Origin: Duganella sp. OV510
Lineage (GTDB): Bacteria > Pseudomonadota > Gammaproteobacteria > Burkholderiales > Burkholderiaceae_D
DNA length: 64,000 nucleotides
Direction of reading: 5' to 3'
Assembly: GCF_900100205.1 (NCBI RefSeq)
Contig: NZ_FNEQ01000001.1
Span: 1,240,001 to 1,304,000, forward strand
Shown here: in pieces, positions 37,633 to 46,517 of the stretch
Layout of the letters: every line of letters starts with the position of its first letter
Position numbering within the stretch: the first letter of the stretch is position 1
Made by a program: the position numbers and the translations under genes
Notes under the pieces: model-generated
What the model was told of the DNA's origin: nothing
What the model saw: the letters and a program-made list of their open reading frames with translations, nothing else
Databases searched by the model: none

Positions 37633-38973
37633 TTACTGCAGATCGAACACCGCCATCGATTCGACGTGCGAGGTGTGCGGGAACATATTGACCACGCCAG
37701 CCTTGTCCAGCTTGTAGCCGGCAAGGTTGACCAGCAAACTGGCGTCGCGCGCCAGCGTCGATGGACTGCAGGAGACGTAGACGATGCGCTTCGGCAGGAA
37801 TTCCGGGTGGGTCGCGCGCAGCTTGCCCAGCGCTTCGCACAAGGTCATGGCGCCGTCGCGCGGCGGATCGATCAGCATGCGGTCGAACTTGCCCAGCGCG
37901 ACCAGGTCCTCAGGCGTCACCTCAAACAGGTTGCGGTTGTAGAAGGTGGTCTTGCCATCCAGGCCGTTGGCCTTGGCGTTGCTCAGCGAGCGGTCGGTCA
38001 GCGACTCGCTGCCTTCGATGCCGACCACTTCGCGCGCCAGCGTCGCCAGCGGCAGCGTGAAATTGCCCAGGCCGCAGAACAGGTCGGCCACGCGGTCTTC
38101 CGGCTGCACGTCCAGCAGGCGCAGCGCCTTGTGCACCAGCACGCGGTTGATGTGGTGGTTGACCTGGGTGAAGTCGACCGGCTTGAACGGCATGCGCACG
38201 CCGTATTCCGGCAGCAGGTAGTGCAACTGCGGTTCCAGCGGGTAGAACGGTGCGGCGGTTTCCGGGCCCTTGGTCTGCAGCCAGAACTGCACCTTGTATT
38301 GGTCGGCGAAGGCCTTGAGCCTGGTTTCGTCGTCGGCGGTCAGCGCGTCCATGATGCGCAGCACCAGCACGGTGACGTCTTCGCCGATGGCCAGTTCGAT
38401 CTGCGGGATCTGGTTGAACAGCGTCAGCGAACCGATCAGTGCGCGCAGCGGCAGCAGCATGTCCGACACGTGCGGCGGCAGGATCTGGCAGCTCTTGATG
38501 TCAGCCACGAAGACCGAGCGTTTCTCCTTGAAGCCGACCAGCACCGTGCCTTTTTTCTCGACCCAGCGCACCGACAGACGGGCGCGGTAACGATAGCCCC
38601 AGGTCGGGCCATACATCGGGCGCATGATGTTGTCGGCGCTGACTTTGCCGATGTGCCACAGGTTATCTTCCAGCACGCGCTGCTTGATGGCGACCTGCGC
38701 GCTCGGCTCCAGGTGCTGCATCGAGCAGCCGCCGCAGTAGTCGAAGTGTTCGCACTTCGGCTTGACGCGCATCGATGATTCGCGGTGCAGCGCGGTCATG
38801 CGTGCGGCTTCCCAGTTTTTCTTTTTCTTGAAGGTTTCAAAACTGACGCGCTCGCCAGGCAGCGCGCCTTCCACGAACACCACTTTGCCCGGCGTGCCGT
38901 CTTCATTTTCAATATGGCCGACGCCACGGGCGTCCATGTCGAGCGATTTGATGTCGATGGTATTTTCTTGCAT
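37633..38973 (-). CDS. rlmD: 23S rRNA (uracil-1939-C5)-methyltransferase RlmD
   Basis: This 446-residue protein begins MQENTIDIKSLDMDARGVGH with an N-terminal TRAM domain. Iron-sulfur cysteines are in CEHFDYCGGCSMQH and later KSCQILPPH. The SAM-binding motif is VADLFCGLGNFTLPLA, the catalytic Cys lies in YVSCSPSTLARD, and DPPRDGA is the motif IV region. It methylates U1939 of 23S rRNA. The longer frame begins with TTG, so the ATG is chosen. Confidence 0.95.
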   Translation of the reverse strand: MQENTIDIKSLDMDARGVGHIENEDGTPGKVVFVEGALPGERVSFETFKKKKNWEAARMTALHRESSMRVKPKCEHFDYCGGCSMQHLEPSAQVAIKQRVLEDNLWHIGKVSADNIMRPMYGPTWGYRYRARLSVRWVEKKGTVLVGFKEKRSVFVADIKSCQILPPHVSDMLLPLRALIGSLTLFNQIPQIELAIGEDVTVLVLRIMDALTADDETRLKAFADQYKVQFWLQTKGPETAAPFYPLEPQLHYLLPEYGVRMPFKPVDFTQVNHHINRVLVHKALRLLDVQPEDRVADLFCGLGNFTLPLATLAREVVGIEGSESLTDRSLSNAKANGLDGKTTFYNRNLFEVTPEDLVALGKFDRMLIDPPRDGAMTLCEALGKLRATHPEFLPKRIVYVSCSPSTLARDASLLVNLAGYKLDKAGVVNMFPHTSHVESMAVFDLQ

Positions 38974-39042
38974 AGCGTTCAATATTGGAAATAGCGCGGC
39001 CGCCCGCGTGCAGGGCCGACATGATACCAGAACAGGCAGGAA

Positions 39043-40056
39043 CTACAGCAGCGAATCGCGGACCACGCCACGCGCGGCCATCGCGCGCTTGAGCTTGACC
39101 AGCGCTTCCTGCTGGATCTGGCGCACCCGCTCACGCGTCACGCCCATCTCTTCTGCCAGCGTTTCCAGCGTGGCCGGATCGTCGTTGTCGAGGCCGAAGC
39201 GGCGCATGATGACGATGCGCTGCTTGTCCGGCAGCTTGGTCAGCCAGTCGCGCACCAGCACCGTCATTTCGTGATGCTCGGCGCGGGCATCGGGACTGTC
39301 GTCGCTGTCGCCGGGCAGCATGTCCATCAGCGACGATTGCGGATCATTGTCCAGCGGTGCATCCAGCGAGGTGGCGTGTTCGGACAGCGCCAGGATGTCC
39401 TGCACCTCCTCCACCGGCCGGCCGACCAGCTCGGCGATATCCTCGGCGGTGGCGTCCTTGCCGTTGTGATGCTGCGCTTCCAGATGGTATTTGCCGCGCA
39501 GGATCTGGTTCAGCTCGCGCACCATGTGCACCGGCAGCCGCACCGTGCGCGCCTGGTTCATGATGGCGCGCTCGATGCTCTGGCGTATCCACCAGGTCGC
39601 ATAGGTCGAGAAGCGGAAACCGCGCTCCGGCTCGAACTTGTCGATGGCGCGCATCAGGCCGATGTTGCCTTCTTCGATCATGTCCAGCAGCACCACGCCA
39701 CGGTTGATGTAGTGCTTGGCAATCGACACCACCAGCCGCAGGTTGTGCTCGATCATCGTCTGCCGGGCACTGAAATCGCCAGCCTTGGCCAGCGTGGCGT
39801 AGTGGACTTCCTGCGGCGCGGTCAGCAGCGGCCGGGTGCCGATCTGGTTCAGGTAGTGCTGGGTGGTGTCGGTGGACAGCTCGGCAGCCAGCACTTTCTT
39901 CAGCTCGTCGACAGTTTCCAGCACCGCGCCGGATTCCGGCAGGGCGTCGTCGTCGGCATCATCGGCGCCGTCCATTGCGACCTCATCGCTCGCATCATCC
40001 CGGAAATCCTCCGGGAGCGCGTCATCATCCATCTGATCGTGCGGCGTCGAGGTCAT
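39043..40056 (-). CDS. rpoS: RNA polymerase sigma factor RpoS
   Basis: This 337-residue group 2 sigma-70 protein has an acidic N-terminal stretch ([20 protein letters not shown]). Region 2 contains [40 protein letters not shown] and [17 protein letters not shown]. Region 4 has the helix-turn-helix [20 protein letters not shown]. RpoS directs general-stress and stationary-phase transcription. It lies 17 bases after nlpD, and in E. coli the main rpoS promoter sits inside nlpD. Confidence 0.97.
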   Translation of the reverse strand: MTSTPHDQMDDDALPEDFRDDASDEVAMDGADDADDDALPESGAVLETVDELKKVLAAELSTDTTQHYLNQIGTRPLLTAPQEVHYATLAKAGDFSARQTMIEHNLRLVVSIAKHYINRGVVLLDMIEEGNIGLMRAIDKFEPERGFRFSTYATWWIRQSIERAIMNQARTVRLPVHMVRELNQILRGKYHLEAQHHNGKDATAEDIAELVGRPVEEVQDILALSEHATSLDAPLDNDPQSSLMDMLPGDSDDSPDARAEHHEMTVLVRDWLTKLPDKQRIVIMRRFGLDNDDPATLETLAEEMGVTRERVRQIQQEALVKLKRAMAARGVVRDSLL

Positions 40057-40073
40057 GGCTTTACATGGCTCAG

Positions 40074-41036
40074 CTAGCGGTTAGGCAGGAAACGGGATGG
40101 GTCCACCGGTTTGCCCTGCTGCCGTATTTCAAAGTGCAGCTTGACGGAGTCGGTATCGGAATCACCCATTTCCGCAATCATCTGTCCCTTGTTCACGCTC
40201 TGCCCTTCCTTCACCAGGATGGTCCGGTTATGCGCGTACGCGGACAACAAATTATTACTGTGCTTCACAATAACGAGATTACCATATCCACGGATGCCGC
40301 TACCGGCGTACATCACTTTTCCTGCACCGGCCGCCACGACCTGCTGGCCAGCCTTGCCGGCGATATCCACGCCCTTGTTCTTGCCCTCGTCGAAGGTGGC
40401 GACCACCTTGCCTTCCGCCGGCCACACCCAGCTCAGGCTGGCGTCGTCGGCAGCCATGGCGGGCGCCGCTGGCGCGGCCGGAGGTGGCGCTGGACGCGCG
40501 GCTGCTGCTGCGACCGGCGCCGGGGCGGACGCGGCCGCAGCCGCGCCGTCCTTGCCGTTGTCGGCGCGCTGCAACTCAGCCAGGTTGGCGTCGGTGTACG
40601 GTTTCTTCTCGCCTTTCGGGCTGGTTTTCTTGACCACCGGCGCCGCTGGCGGCGTCTTGTCGGATGGCGGCATGACAATCGCGGCGGTTTCCACGCCCGG
40701 GCTGTTCGGCGCGCTATCCGGCGGCAGCACGCGCAGCACCTGGTCGACCTTGATATCGTTCGGGTTGGACAGGTTGTTCCACACCACCAGGTCGCGGTAA
40801 TTCTGGCCGAATTCCAGCGCGATGCGGATCAGCGTATCGCCTTTCTTGACGGTATACAGGCCACGCTCTTCGCGGGCGATCTGCGCCGTTTCGCTCGGCG
40901 TCGCGGGTTTGACTGCTGGCGTAATCGGACGGTCGATCACCGGCGCCTGGTTGGGGGTAGTCTGGCAGGCGCTCAATACTAAGAGCGCCAGGCCCATGGC
41001 GAGCACATTGCTTTTATTCGTCATTCTCATCTTCAT
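40074..41036 (-). CDS. nlpD: NlpD-like murein-hydrolase activator (LysM + LytM)
   Basis: This 320-residue lipoprotein has lipobox LSAC (cysteine about residue 24), a LysM domain ([20 protein letters not shown]), an Ala/Pro-rich linker and a C-terminal LytM/M23 domain ending [20 protein letters not shown]. The metal-binding site is degenerate: KNKGVDIAG replaces the usual H-x-G-x-D start. This fits the non-enzymatic NlpD activators of amidase AmiC at the septum. Order surE-pcm-nlpD-rpoS is conserved. Confidence 0.93.
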   Translation of the reverse strand: MKMRMTNKSNVLAMGLALLVLSACQTTPNQAPVIDRPITPAVKPATPSETAQIAREERGLYTVKKGDTLIRIALEFGQNYRDLVVWNNLSNPNDIKVDQVLRVLPPDSAPNSPGVETAAIVMPPSDKTPPAAPVVKKTSPKGEKKPYTDANLAELQRADNGKDGAAAAASAPAPVAAAAARPAPPPAAPAAPAMAADDASLSWVWPAEGKVVATFDEGKNKGVDIAGKAGQQVVAAGAGKVMYAGSGIRGYGNLVIVKHSNNLLSAYAHNRTILVKEGQSVNKGQMIAEMGDSDTDSVKLHFEIRQQGKPVDPSRFLPNR

Positions 41037-41054
41037 CTAGTGGTACGGGCGCGA

Positions 41055-41924
41055 TCAGACAACGCCCGGACGCAAGGGCACAAAGTGGCAGTCTTCCAGC
41101 GTTTCGCTGGTCCACTCCTGCTTGCCGATGCGCGTAATCAGTTCCAAATGCTGCGTCTGGCCACCTACCGGTGCGACCAGGCGGCCGCCGATCGCCAGCT
41201 GGTCCAGCAGCGCTTGCGGCACCTCCATTCCGGCCGCGGCCAGAATGATACCGTCAAACGGGGCCGCTTGCGGCAGCCCAAGCATACCATCTCCGTAGTG
41301 CAGACGCAGGTTCGGCACGCGCAGCGGCCGCAGATTCGACTTGGCCAGCTCGTGCAGCGGCTTGATGCGCTCGATGGAATACACTTCCTGCGCCACGCAG
41401 GCCAGCACCGCTGCCTGGTAGCCGCAGCCGGTGCCGATCTCCAGCACGCGCCGCAATTGGCCGCCATTGCGCATCACTTCGATCATGCGGGCGACAATGT
41501 AGGGCTGGGAAATGGTCTGGTGATGGCCGATCGGCAGCGAGGCGTCGACATAGGCTTGCGGCGCCAGCCCCTCGTCCATGAACATATGGCGCGGCACCGT
41601 GTCCATCGCGCCCAGCACCACCTGATCCTTGACGCCCTGTTTGGCGATCCGCTGCACCATGGCGCGGCGCACGCCGTCCGACACCAGCGCGCTCTGGCGC
41701 TGCGCTTGCTGCGGCACGGCGTGGGCGCGCTCCATGGCAGAACTATGCGACTTGGACGGCGCCGCCACCGCGCGCGGCGCCGGATATTGCGGTGGCGCGT
41801 AGCGCGCGGCGTTCTGGGTGGCGGTTTGCGGTGTTGCCACCGGCTTGAATACCGTTGCCTTCCTGGCCCCCTGATCGACTACCGAGGACAGCGGCAAAGG
41901 AAAGGTACGGTTTTTTTCGGTCAT
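41055..41924 (-). CDS. pcm: Protein-L-isoaspartate O-methyltransferase with N-terminal extension
   Basis: This 289-residue protein has its C-terminal 210 residues matching Pcm: [40 protein letters not shown], the SAM motif [17 protein letters not shown], and [15 protein letters not shown]. It repairs isoaspartyl residues in ageing proteins. The first 80 residues form a Pro/Ala/Ser-rich, probably disordered extension beyond the roughly 208-residue E. coli enzyme. Its ATG overlaps the surE stop (ATGA). Confidence 0.95.
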   Translation of the reverse strand: MTEKNRTFPLPLSSVVDQGARKATVFKPVATPQTATQNAARYAPPQYPAPRAVAAPSKSHSSAMERAHAVPQQAQRQSALVSDGVRRAMVQRIAKQGVKDQVVLGAMDTVPRHMFMDEGLAPQAYVDASLPIGHHQTISQPYIVARMIEVMRNGGQLRRVLEIGTGCGYQAAVLACVAQEVYSIERIKPLHELAKSNLRPLRVPNLRLHYGDGMLGLPQAAPFDGIILAAAGMEVPQALLDQLAIGGRLVAPVGGQTQHLELITRIGKQEWTSETLEDCHFVPLRPGVV

Positions 41925-42658
41925 GCCAAGGCCTTTGCCAATGCATTGAGTTGGGTGGTGTGGGTGAGGTCGATCTGCAGCGGCGTGATCGAAGTCTTGC
42001 CGCTGGCGCAGGCGTTGAAGTCAGTGCCCTCGCCGGCGTCCTTGCAGGCGCCCGGCGGGCCGATCCAGTAGATATCCCGGCCACGCGGGTCCTGGGCCCG
42101 GATCACCGGCTCGGACTGGTGGCGCCGCCCCAGCCGGGTGGCGACCACGTCATTAAGCTGCTCATAAGGACGGTTGGGTATATTCACGTTCAGCAGGTAG
42201 GGATGGGGCAGCGTTGCATAATAGCGCTGGACGATGTCACGCGCATGACGCGCGGCGTCGTCGATATGCTCCCAGCCGTAGGCACCCTGCGAAAAAGCGA
42301 TGGCAGGAATGCCAAACAGATAACCTTCAGTGGCGGCAGCGACGGTGCCGGAATACAGCGTGTCATCCCCCATATTCGGGCCGTTGTTGATGCCGGACAC
42401 CACCAGGTCCGGGCGGTAATCCAGCAGCGCGGTCAGCGCAATATGCACGCAATCGCTGGGCGTGCCATTGACAAAATAAAAACCATTGCTGGCCTGCTGG
42501 ACGGACAAAGGACGGTCCAGCGACAGGGAATTGGACGCGCCCGAGCGGTTGCTGTCCGGCGCCACCACCACGATCTCGGCGATCGTAGCCAGCGCGTTGG
42601 CCAGCGCATTGATACCGGGCGCCAGGTAGCCGTCGTCATTGCTTATCAGGATTCTCAT
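41921..42658 (-). CDS. surE: 5'/3'-nucleotidase SurE
   Basis: This 245-residue metal-dependent survival-protein nucleotidase begins [20 protein letters not shown]. The metal-binding DD pair is in SNDDG, with [15 protein letters not shown] and [20 protein letters not shown] completing the active site. It is the first gene of the stationary-phase operon surE-pcm-nlpD-rpoS and lies just downstream of the ATPase-TPR gene. Confidence 0.97.
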   Translation of the reverse strand: MRILISNDDGYLAPGINALANALATIAEIVVVAPDSNRSGASNSLSLDRPLSVQQASNGFYFVNGTPSDCVHIALTALLDYRPDLVVSGINNGPNMGDDTLYSGTVAAATEGYLFGIPAIAFSQGAYGWEHIDDAARHARDIVQRYYATLPHPYLLNVNIPNRPYEQLNDVVATRLGRRHQSEPVIRAQDPRGRDIYWIGPPGACKDAGEGTDFNACASGKTSITPLQIDLTHTTQLNALAKALA

Positions 42659-42727
42659 TCAAAGGATTTTACCTGAAGCAATGGCTGGACTGCGCATGCC
42701 GACCGCCCGCTTTCGTATTAATTTTTG

Positions 42728-44689
42728 TCAACGTGGTGTGTTGCGGCTGCCGGACAGGTGGCCGTCCAGCGCCAGCAGATCGTCGGGCTTGCGCGACCAG
42801 CGGCTGTTGGCCGGGGCGCCGTGGCGGTGCGCCGGCCGCAACAGCGCATCGCCGTAATCGTCCATCGAGGCATCCTGATGCAATTCCGGCACCAGTGGCG
42901 CCTCATCGGCTGGCACGCCCAGTTGCAACTGGACATCAATTAGTTGCTCCCGCGCATCTCGGGTATCCGCATGCTCCGGCCCCAGCCGCCGTAAATTGGC
43001 TTTCAGCACTGCGTCCAGCAAGTTGCGCGCCGAACCAAGTTCTTGCATTTGAAGCAAGGTACACGCCAGCGCGGTCTTGGCGCGCAAGGTTTCCGCGTGC
43101 TCGGCGCCCAGCAAGCGCTTGCGCGCGGCCAGCACCTGCTCCTGCGCGCCACGGGCCAGTTCGATCTCGCCGCGTTGCAGCAGCATGCCGGCATGCGCCG
43201 CCCTGGCGGACAGGCTCAGCAGGTGATCCGGTCCCAGCAGGCGCAGATAGGTATCCAGCACGCCGTCCTGTAAGGCCAGCGCTTCGGCTATGCGCCCCAG
43301 CTGCGCCAGCGTGGCAGCCAGGCTGGCGCGCGCGTCCAGCGTATCGACATGCACCTCGCCCAGCATGCGCTGGCGGGCGTCGACGATGCACTCATCCAGA
43401 AACAAGGCCTCATCGAGCCGGCCTTGCTTGCGCAGGGCGTGCGCCAGATTGGCCTTGCTGAGCAGCGTGTCGGGATGGTCCTCTCCCAGGCCGCGCTGGC
43501 GCAGCGACAGGCTTTCCTCGAAACTGGCCAGCGCTTGCCGCCAACGGCCCTCGCGGCGATATAGTTCGCCCAGCGCGTTGAGATCACGTGCCAGCGGCGC
43601 CGACACCGCCCGCGCTACCGCGCCGCCCTCCTCCAGCGCCCGGCGGGCCTCGCTGATGGCGGTTTGCAGCCGGATTTCGCCGAGCGACTGCCAAGGGAAA
43701 TAGCCCGGCGCCAGCCAGGCCAGCAGCGACTCAAAGGTACGGGTCAGCGAAAAGCGGTCGCCCTCGCCGTGGTCCTGCCGCACCGCTACCTGTTCGCCAT
43801 AGGCCAGTGCACGCGTCTGTTGCAGCTGCACCTCGTCGAAATAGCTTTCCAGCGACATCTGCTGCATGCCATAGCTATCGCGCAGCACCTCCTCGAAGCC
43901 GGACTGGTAGCCGGCAATCTGTTGCGAAGGATCACCGCGCCGCCATTGGGCGCGTTGCGCGCTGTCATCCATTTCCATACGTGACGGCAAGGGATACACC
44001 ATCAGCGGCCGCTGCTCGTCCTCATGGCTGCGGCGATAGGTGGTGGCGCGCTGGACCAGCGCCTGCACACCGTCCAGGCTTTGCCGGTTGGGCGTGAACA
44101 CCAGCACCAGCTTGCGCGGGAGCAGAGTCGTGCAGATGCCGGCGACATCGGTGCGGCCCGTGCGCGAATCCACCAGCACATAGCGGAAATGCCGCGACAT
44201 GCGCTCGGCAAAGCAGCGGAACAGCGCCGGGCAGCTGTGGAACAGCGTTTCCCACTCCATCGCCGCCAACCGTTCCGGAAAAGTATCGTCGAGCCGGCCG
44301 GCGCGCATCAGGTATAGCTGGCTGGCCTCGTCGACGCGGCTGACGTACTGCTCCCAATTAACGGCGGCCAGCACCTCATGCGCCAGCGCCTCGTCGTCCG
44401 GCGCTGCGGCGCCATGGCGGAGGCGCTGGACCTGTTCGTGGCAAGCCTCGAAAAACTCCAGCACGCCGGGCTTGTGATCTTGCGGATGTTCAAAATAGTG
44501 GTGCAAGCCCGGCGCCTCCAGGTCCCAGTCAATCATCAGCACGGGTGTGGTGGCGTTCTGCTGTCGCGCCAGCAACACCGCTATATTGGAGAGTGCCATC
44601 GTGCGACCCGTGCCGCCCTTGTATGAATAGAAAGTAATGACTTCGCCGGCGCAGCTCAGCGGCGGTAGTGGCAGGGAAGTGGGTTCCAT
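42728..44689 (-). CDS. KGGxGR-type SIMIBI ATPase fused to C-terminal tetratricopeptide repeats
   Basis: This 653-residue protein has a MinD/ParA-like domain with deviant Walker A FYSYKGGTGRTMALSN (R in place of the usual second Lys), MIDWDLEAPGL (about 52-62), and VDSRTGRTDVAG (about 173-184). These three together are characteristic of KGGVGR-type ATPases in signalling and conflict operons. Residues about 370-620 form TPR repeats of the kinesin-light-chain type (LASFEESLSLRQRGLGEDH repeated with variation). An AAGG box precedes the ATG, nine bases after the TIR gene stop, so the two are one operon. A sensor or scaffold role for the TIR protein is inference. Confidence 0.85.
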   Translation of the reverse strand: MEPTSLPLPPLSCAGEVITFYSYKGGTGRTMALSNIAVLLARQQNATTPVLMIDWDLEAPGLHHYFEHPQDHKPGVLEFFEACHEQVQRLRHGAAAPDDEALAHEVLAAVNWEQYVSRVDEASQLYLMRAGRLDDTFPERLAAMEWETLFHSCPALFRCFAERMSRHFRYVLVDSRTGRTDVAGICTTLLPRKLVLVFTPNRQSLDGVQALVQRATTYRRSHEDEQRPLMVYPLPSRMEMDDSAQRAQWRRGDPSQQIAGYQSGFEEVLRDSYGMQQMSLESYFDEVQLQQTRALAYGEQVAVRQDHGEGDRFSLTRTFESLLAWLAPGYFPWQSLGEIRLQTAISEARRALEEGGAVARAVSAPLARDLNALGELYRREGRWRQALASFEESLSLRQRGLGEDHPDTLLSKANLAHALRKQGRLDEALFLDECIVDARQRMLGEVHVDTLDARASLAATLAQLGRIAEALALQDGVLDTYLRLLGPDHLLSLSARAAHAGMLLQRGEIELARGAQEQVLAARKRLLGAEHAETLRAKTALACTLLQMQELGSARNLLDAVLKANLRRLGPEHADTRDAREQLIDVQLQLGVPADEAPLVPELHQDASMDDYGDALLRPAHRHGAPANSRWSRKPDDLLALDGHLSGSRNTPR

Positions 44690-44698
44690 GGCAAACCT

Positions 44699-45304
44699 TT
44701 AGCGTGGAAAGTGTGGAGGAGGAATGGCACGCCATTCGGGCGGAATCTCCGGCAGCACGAAACGGCTGCAGTCATGCCCCGGCGGCGTACTCTGTTTTAG
44801 ATAGTGGTAATGCTCGGCGATGCGGTGGACGATTTTCTCGATGTCCGGAATGAAATCCGGGTTGGCCTTGAGGTCGCCGCTAGCCAGCGTGTAGCGGGAA
44901 AAGTCCACATACATGCCCGGTCCGGTGATTTGCGGCGGCAGGCTGACCGGGTGGCGGGTCATGATGACGGGGATGATGAGGTGGCTGGGCAAGGTGTACC
45001 AGTGCTTGCGCTCCTCCTCAATGAGTTGCATTGCTGCAAACTCGCGACGAGTGTAGCCGTGGGCCTCGTATTTAGGTGTATAGATGACAATCATGCAGAC
45101 GCTCTCGCACAAGGCGCGTGCGATCTTGCTATCGAGGTCGTCGCCGCCCGCGAGTTGCTCGCTATCAATAAACAGCTCGTTCTCATTATCGAAGTGTGGT
45201 TCAAGATAGCACTTCAAGGCCTCGACCAGGTCGTTCTTGAACTTGCTCATATAAGCATGCTGGCCATGCGCATAACTGAAAAAACAGCCGTGACGGATAG
45301 TCAT
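44699..45304 (-). CDS. TIR-domain protein
   Basis: This 201-residue protein begins MTIRHGCFFSYAHGQHAYMS. The TIR pattern is clear: FFSYAHG in strand A, LFIDSEQLAGGDDLDSKIA as BB loop and helix, MIVIYTPKYEAHGYTRREFA as strand D and helix with the probable catalytic Glu (E88). Bacterial TIR domains often cleave NAD+ when activated. The C-terminal 70 residues (proline-rich end PPEWRAIPPPHFPR) are unassigned. GGGGG before ATG 45304 fixes the start. It precedes the ATPase-TPR gene, with a promoter presumably in 45305-45461. Confidence 0.85.
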   Translation of the reverse strand: MTIRHGCFFSYAHGQHAYMSKFKNDLVEALKCYLEPHFDNENELFIDSEQLAGGDDLDSKIARALCESVCMIVIYTPKYEAHGYTRREFAAMQLIEEERKHWYTLPSHLIIPVIMTRHPVSLPPQITGPGMYVDFSRYTLASGDLKANPDFIPDIEKIVHRIAEHYHYLKQSTPPGHDCSRFVLPEIPPEWRAIPPPHFPR

Positions 45305-45461
45305 GATATCCCCCTTCATTTAACCAACTCTAACAAGCATTTCTGCGAACACTTTGCGCCAGAACAAACGCGCGACAGTCTGAACTTTGCGCAAACGGCT
45401 GGCGTTTTCCGGTAAGATAAAAATATAACGAGCGTTCTTTTTTATAACCAGGGAGACCAGA

Positions 45462-46448
45462 ATGAAAGCTGTCGTTTGCGAAGCGTGGGGCCAGCCGGAT
45501 GCGCTGAAAGTGAAAGAATTACCAGACCTGCAGCCCGGTCCTGGGCAGGTCGTCATCGACGTTCAAGCGGCCGGCGTGAATTTCCCGGACGTGTTAATCG
45601 TGCAAGGAAAATATCAATTCAAGCCGGAATTGCCGTTCGTGCCCGGCAGCGAAGTGTCCGGTGTGATTCACGCCATCGGCGACGACGTGACAACTTTCAA
45701 GGCGGGCGACAAGGTCATCGCCTTCGTTCCGACCGGCGGTTTCGGACAGCAACTGTTAGCGTCTGTGCAAGCCCTGATTCCCATGCCGCCCAGCATGGAC
45801 TTCGATACAGCGGCAGCAATTACGCTCACCTACGGCACCTCCTACCATGCGATTGTCGACCGGGCCAAGCTAGAAGATGGTGAGAACATGCTGATTCTTG
45901 GCGCAGCCGGGGGTGTAGGTCTGGCGGCGATCGAGATAGGAAAAGCCCTTGGAGCCCGCATTATTGCTTGTGCTTCGTCCGATGAGAAGCTGGAGGTCTG
46001 CCGCCAGCACGGTGCGGATGTCCTGATTAACTACAGCAAGGAAGATTTGCGCGAGGCGGTCAAGACGGCGACCGGCGGCAAGGGACCGGATGTCATTTAT
46101 GACCCGGTTGGCGGCGAATATGCCGAGCCGGCGTTCCGTTCGATTGCGTGGGGTGGGCGTTATCTGGTGGTCGGATTTGCCAACGGTGAGATTCCCAAAT
46201 TGCCGCTCAACCTGACGTTGTTGAAAGGTGCATCGCTGGTGGGCGTGTTCTGGGGCGAGTTCACCAAGCGTGATCCAAAAGGCAATTTAAAGAATATGCG
46301 GCAGTTGCTGCAGTGGTTACAAGAAGGCAAGATTAAACCCCGGATTTCCGGTCGCTACAAACTGGCGGAAGCTGCGCAGGCGCTCAACGATATGGCGGCG
46401 CGGCGGGTGACGGGCAAGATTGTCGTGTTGCCGCAAGAGGACCATTAA
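45462..46448 (+). CDS. NADPH:quinone oxidoreductase family protein (MDR superfamily)
   Basis: This 328-residue zinc-independent medium-chain reductase begins MKAVVCEAWGQPDALKVKEL. The nucleotide-binding motif is LILGAAGGVGLAAIEIGKAL, and GVNFPDVLIVQGKYQ and VPGSEVSGVIHAIGD are typical of quinone-oxidoreductase/crotonyl-CoA-reductase-like members. No structural zinc cysteines are seen. An AGGGAGACC ribosome binding site is present. It is monocistronic and convergent with the helicase gene. Confidence 0.9.
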   Translation: MKAVVCEAWGQPDALKVKELPDLQPGPGQVVIDVQAAGVNFPDVLIVQGKYQFKPELPFVPGSEVSGVIHAIGDDVTTFKAGDKVIAFVPTGGFGQQLLASVQALIPMPPSMDFDTAAAITLTYGTSYHAIVDRAKLEDGENMLILGAAGGVGLAAIEIGKALGARIIACASSDEKLEVCRQHGADVLINYSKEDLREAVKTATGGKGPDVIYDPVGGEYAEPAFRSIAWGGRYLVVGFANGEIPKLPLNLTLLKGASLVGVFWGEFTKRDPKGNLKNMRQLLQWLQEGKIKPRISGRYKLAEAAQALNDMAARRVTGKIVVLPQEDH

Positions 46449-46517
46449 ATATGGGTTCACCCCGCACTGTGATCCGCTGCGGGGGCAGCCGTCTGACCGT
46501 GGTTTTGATACCGGAAG

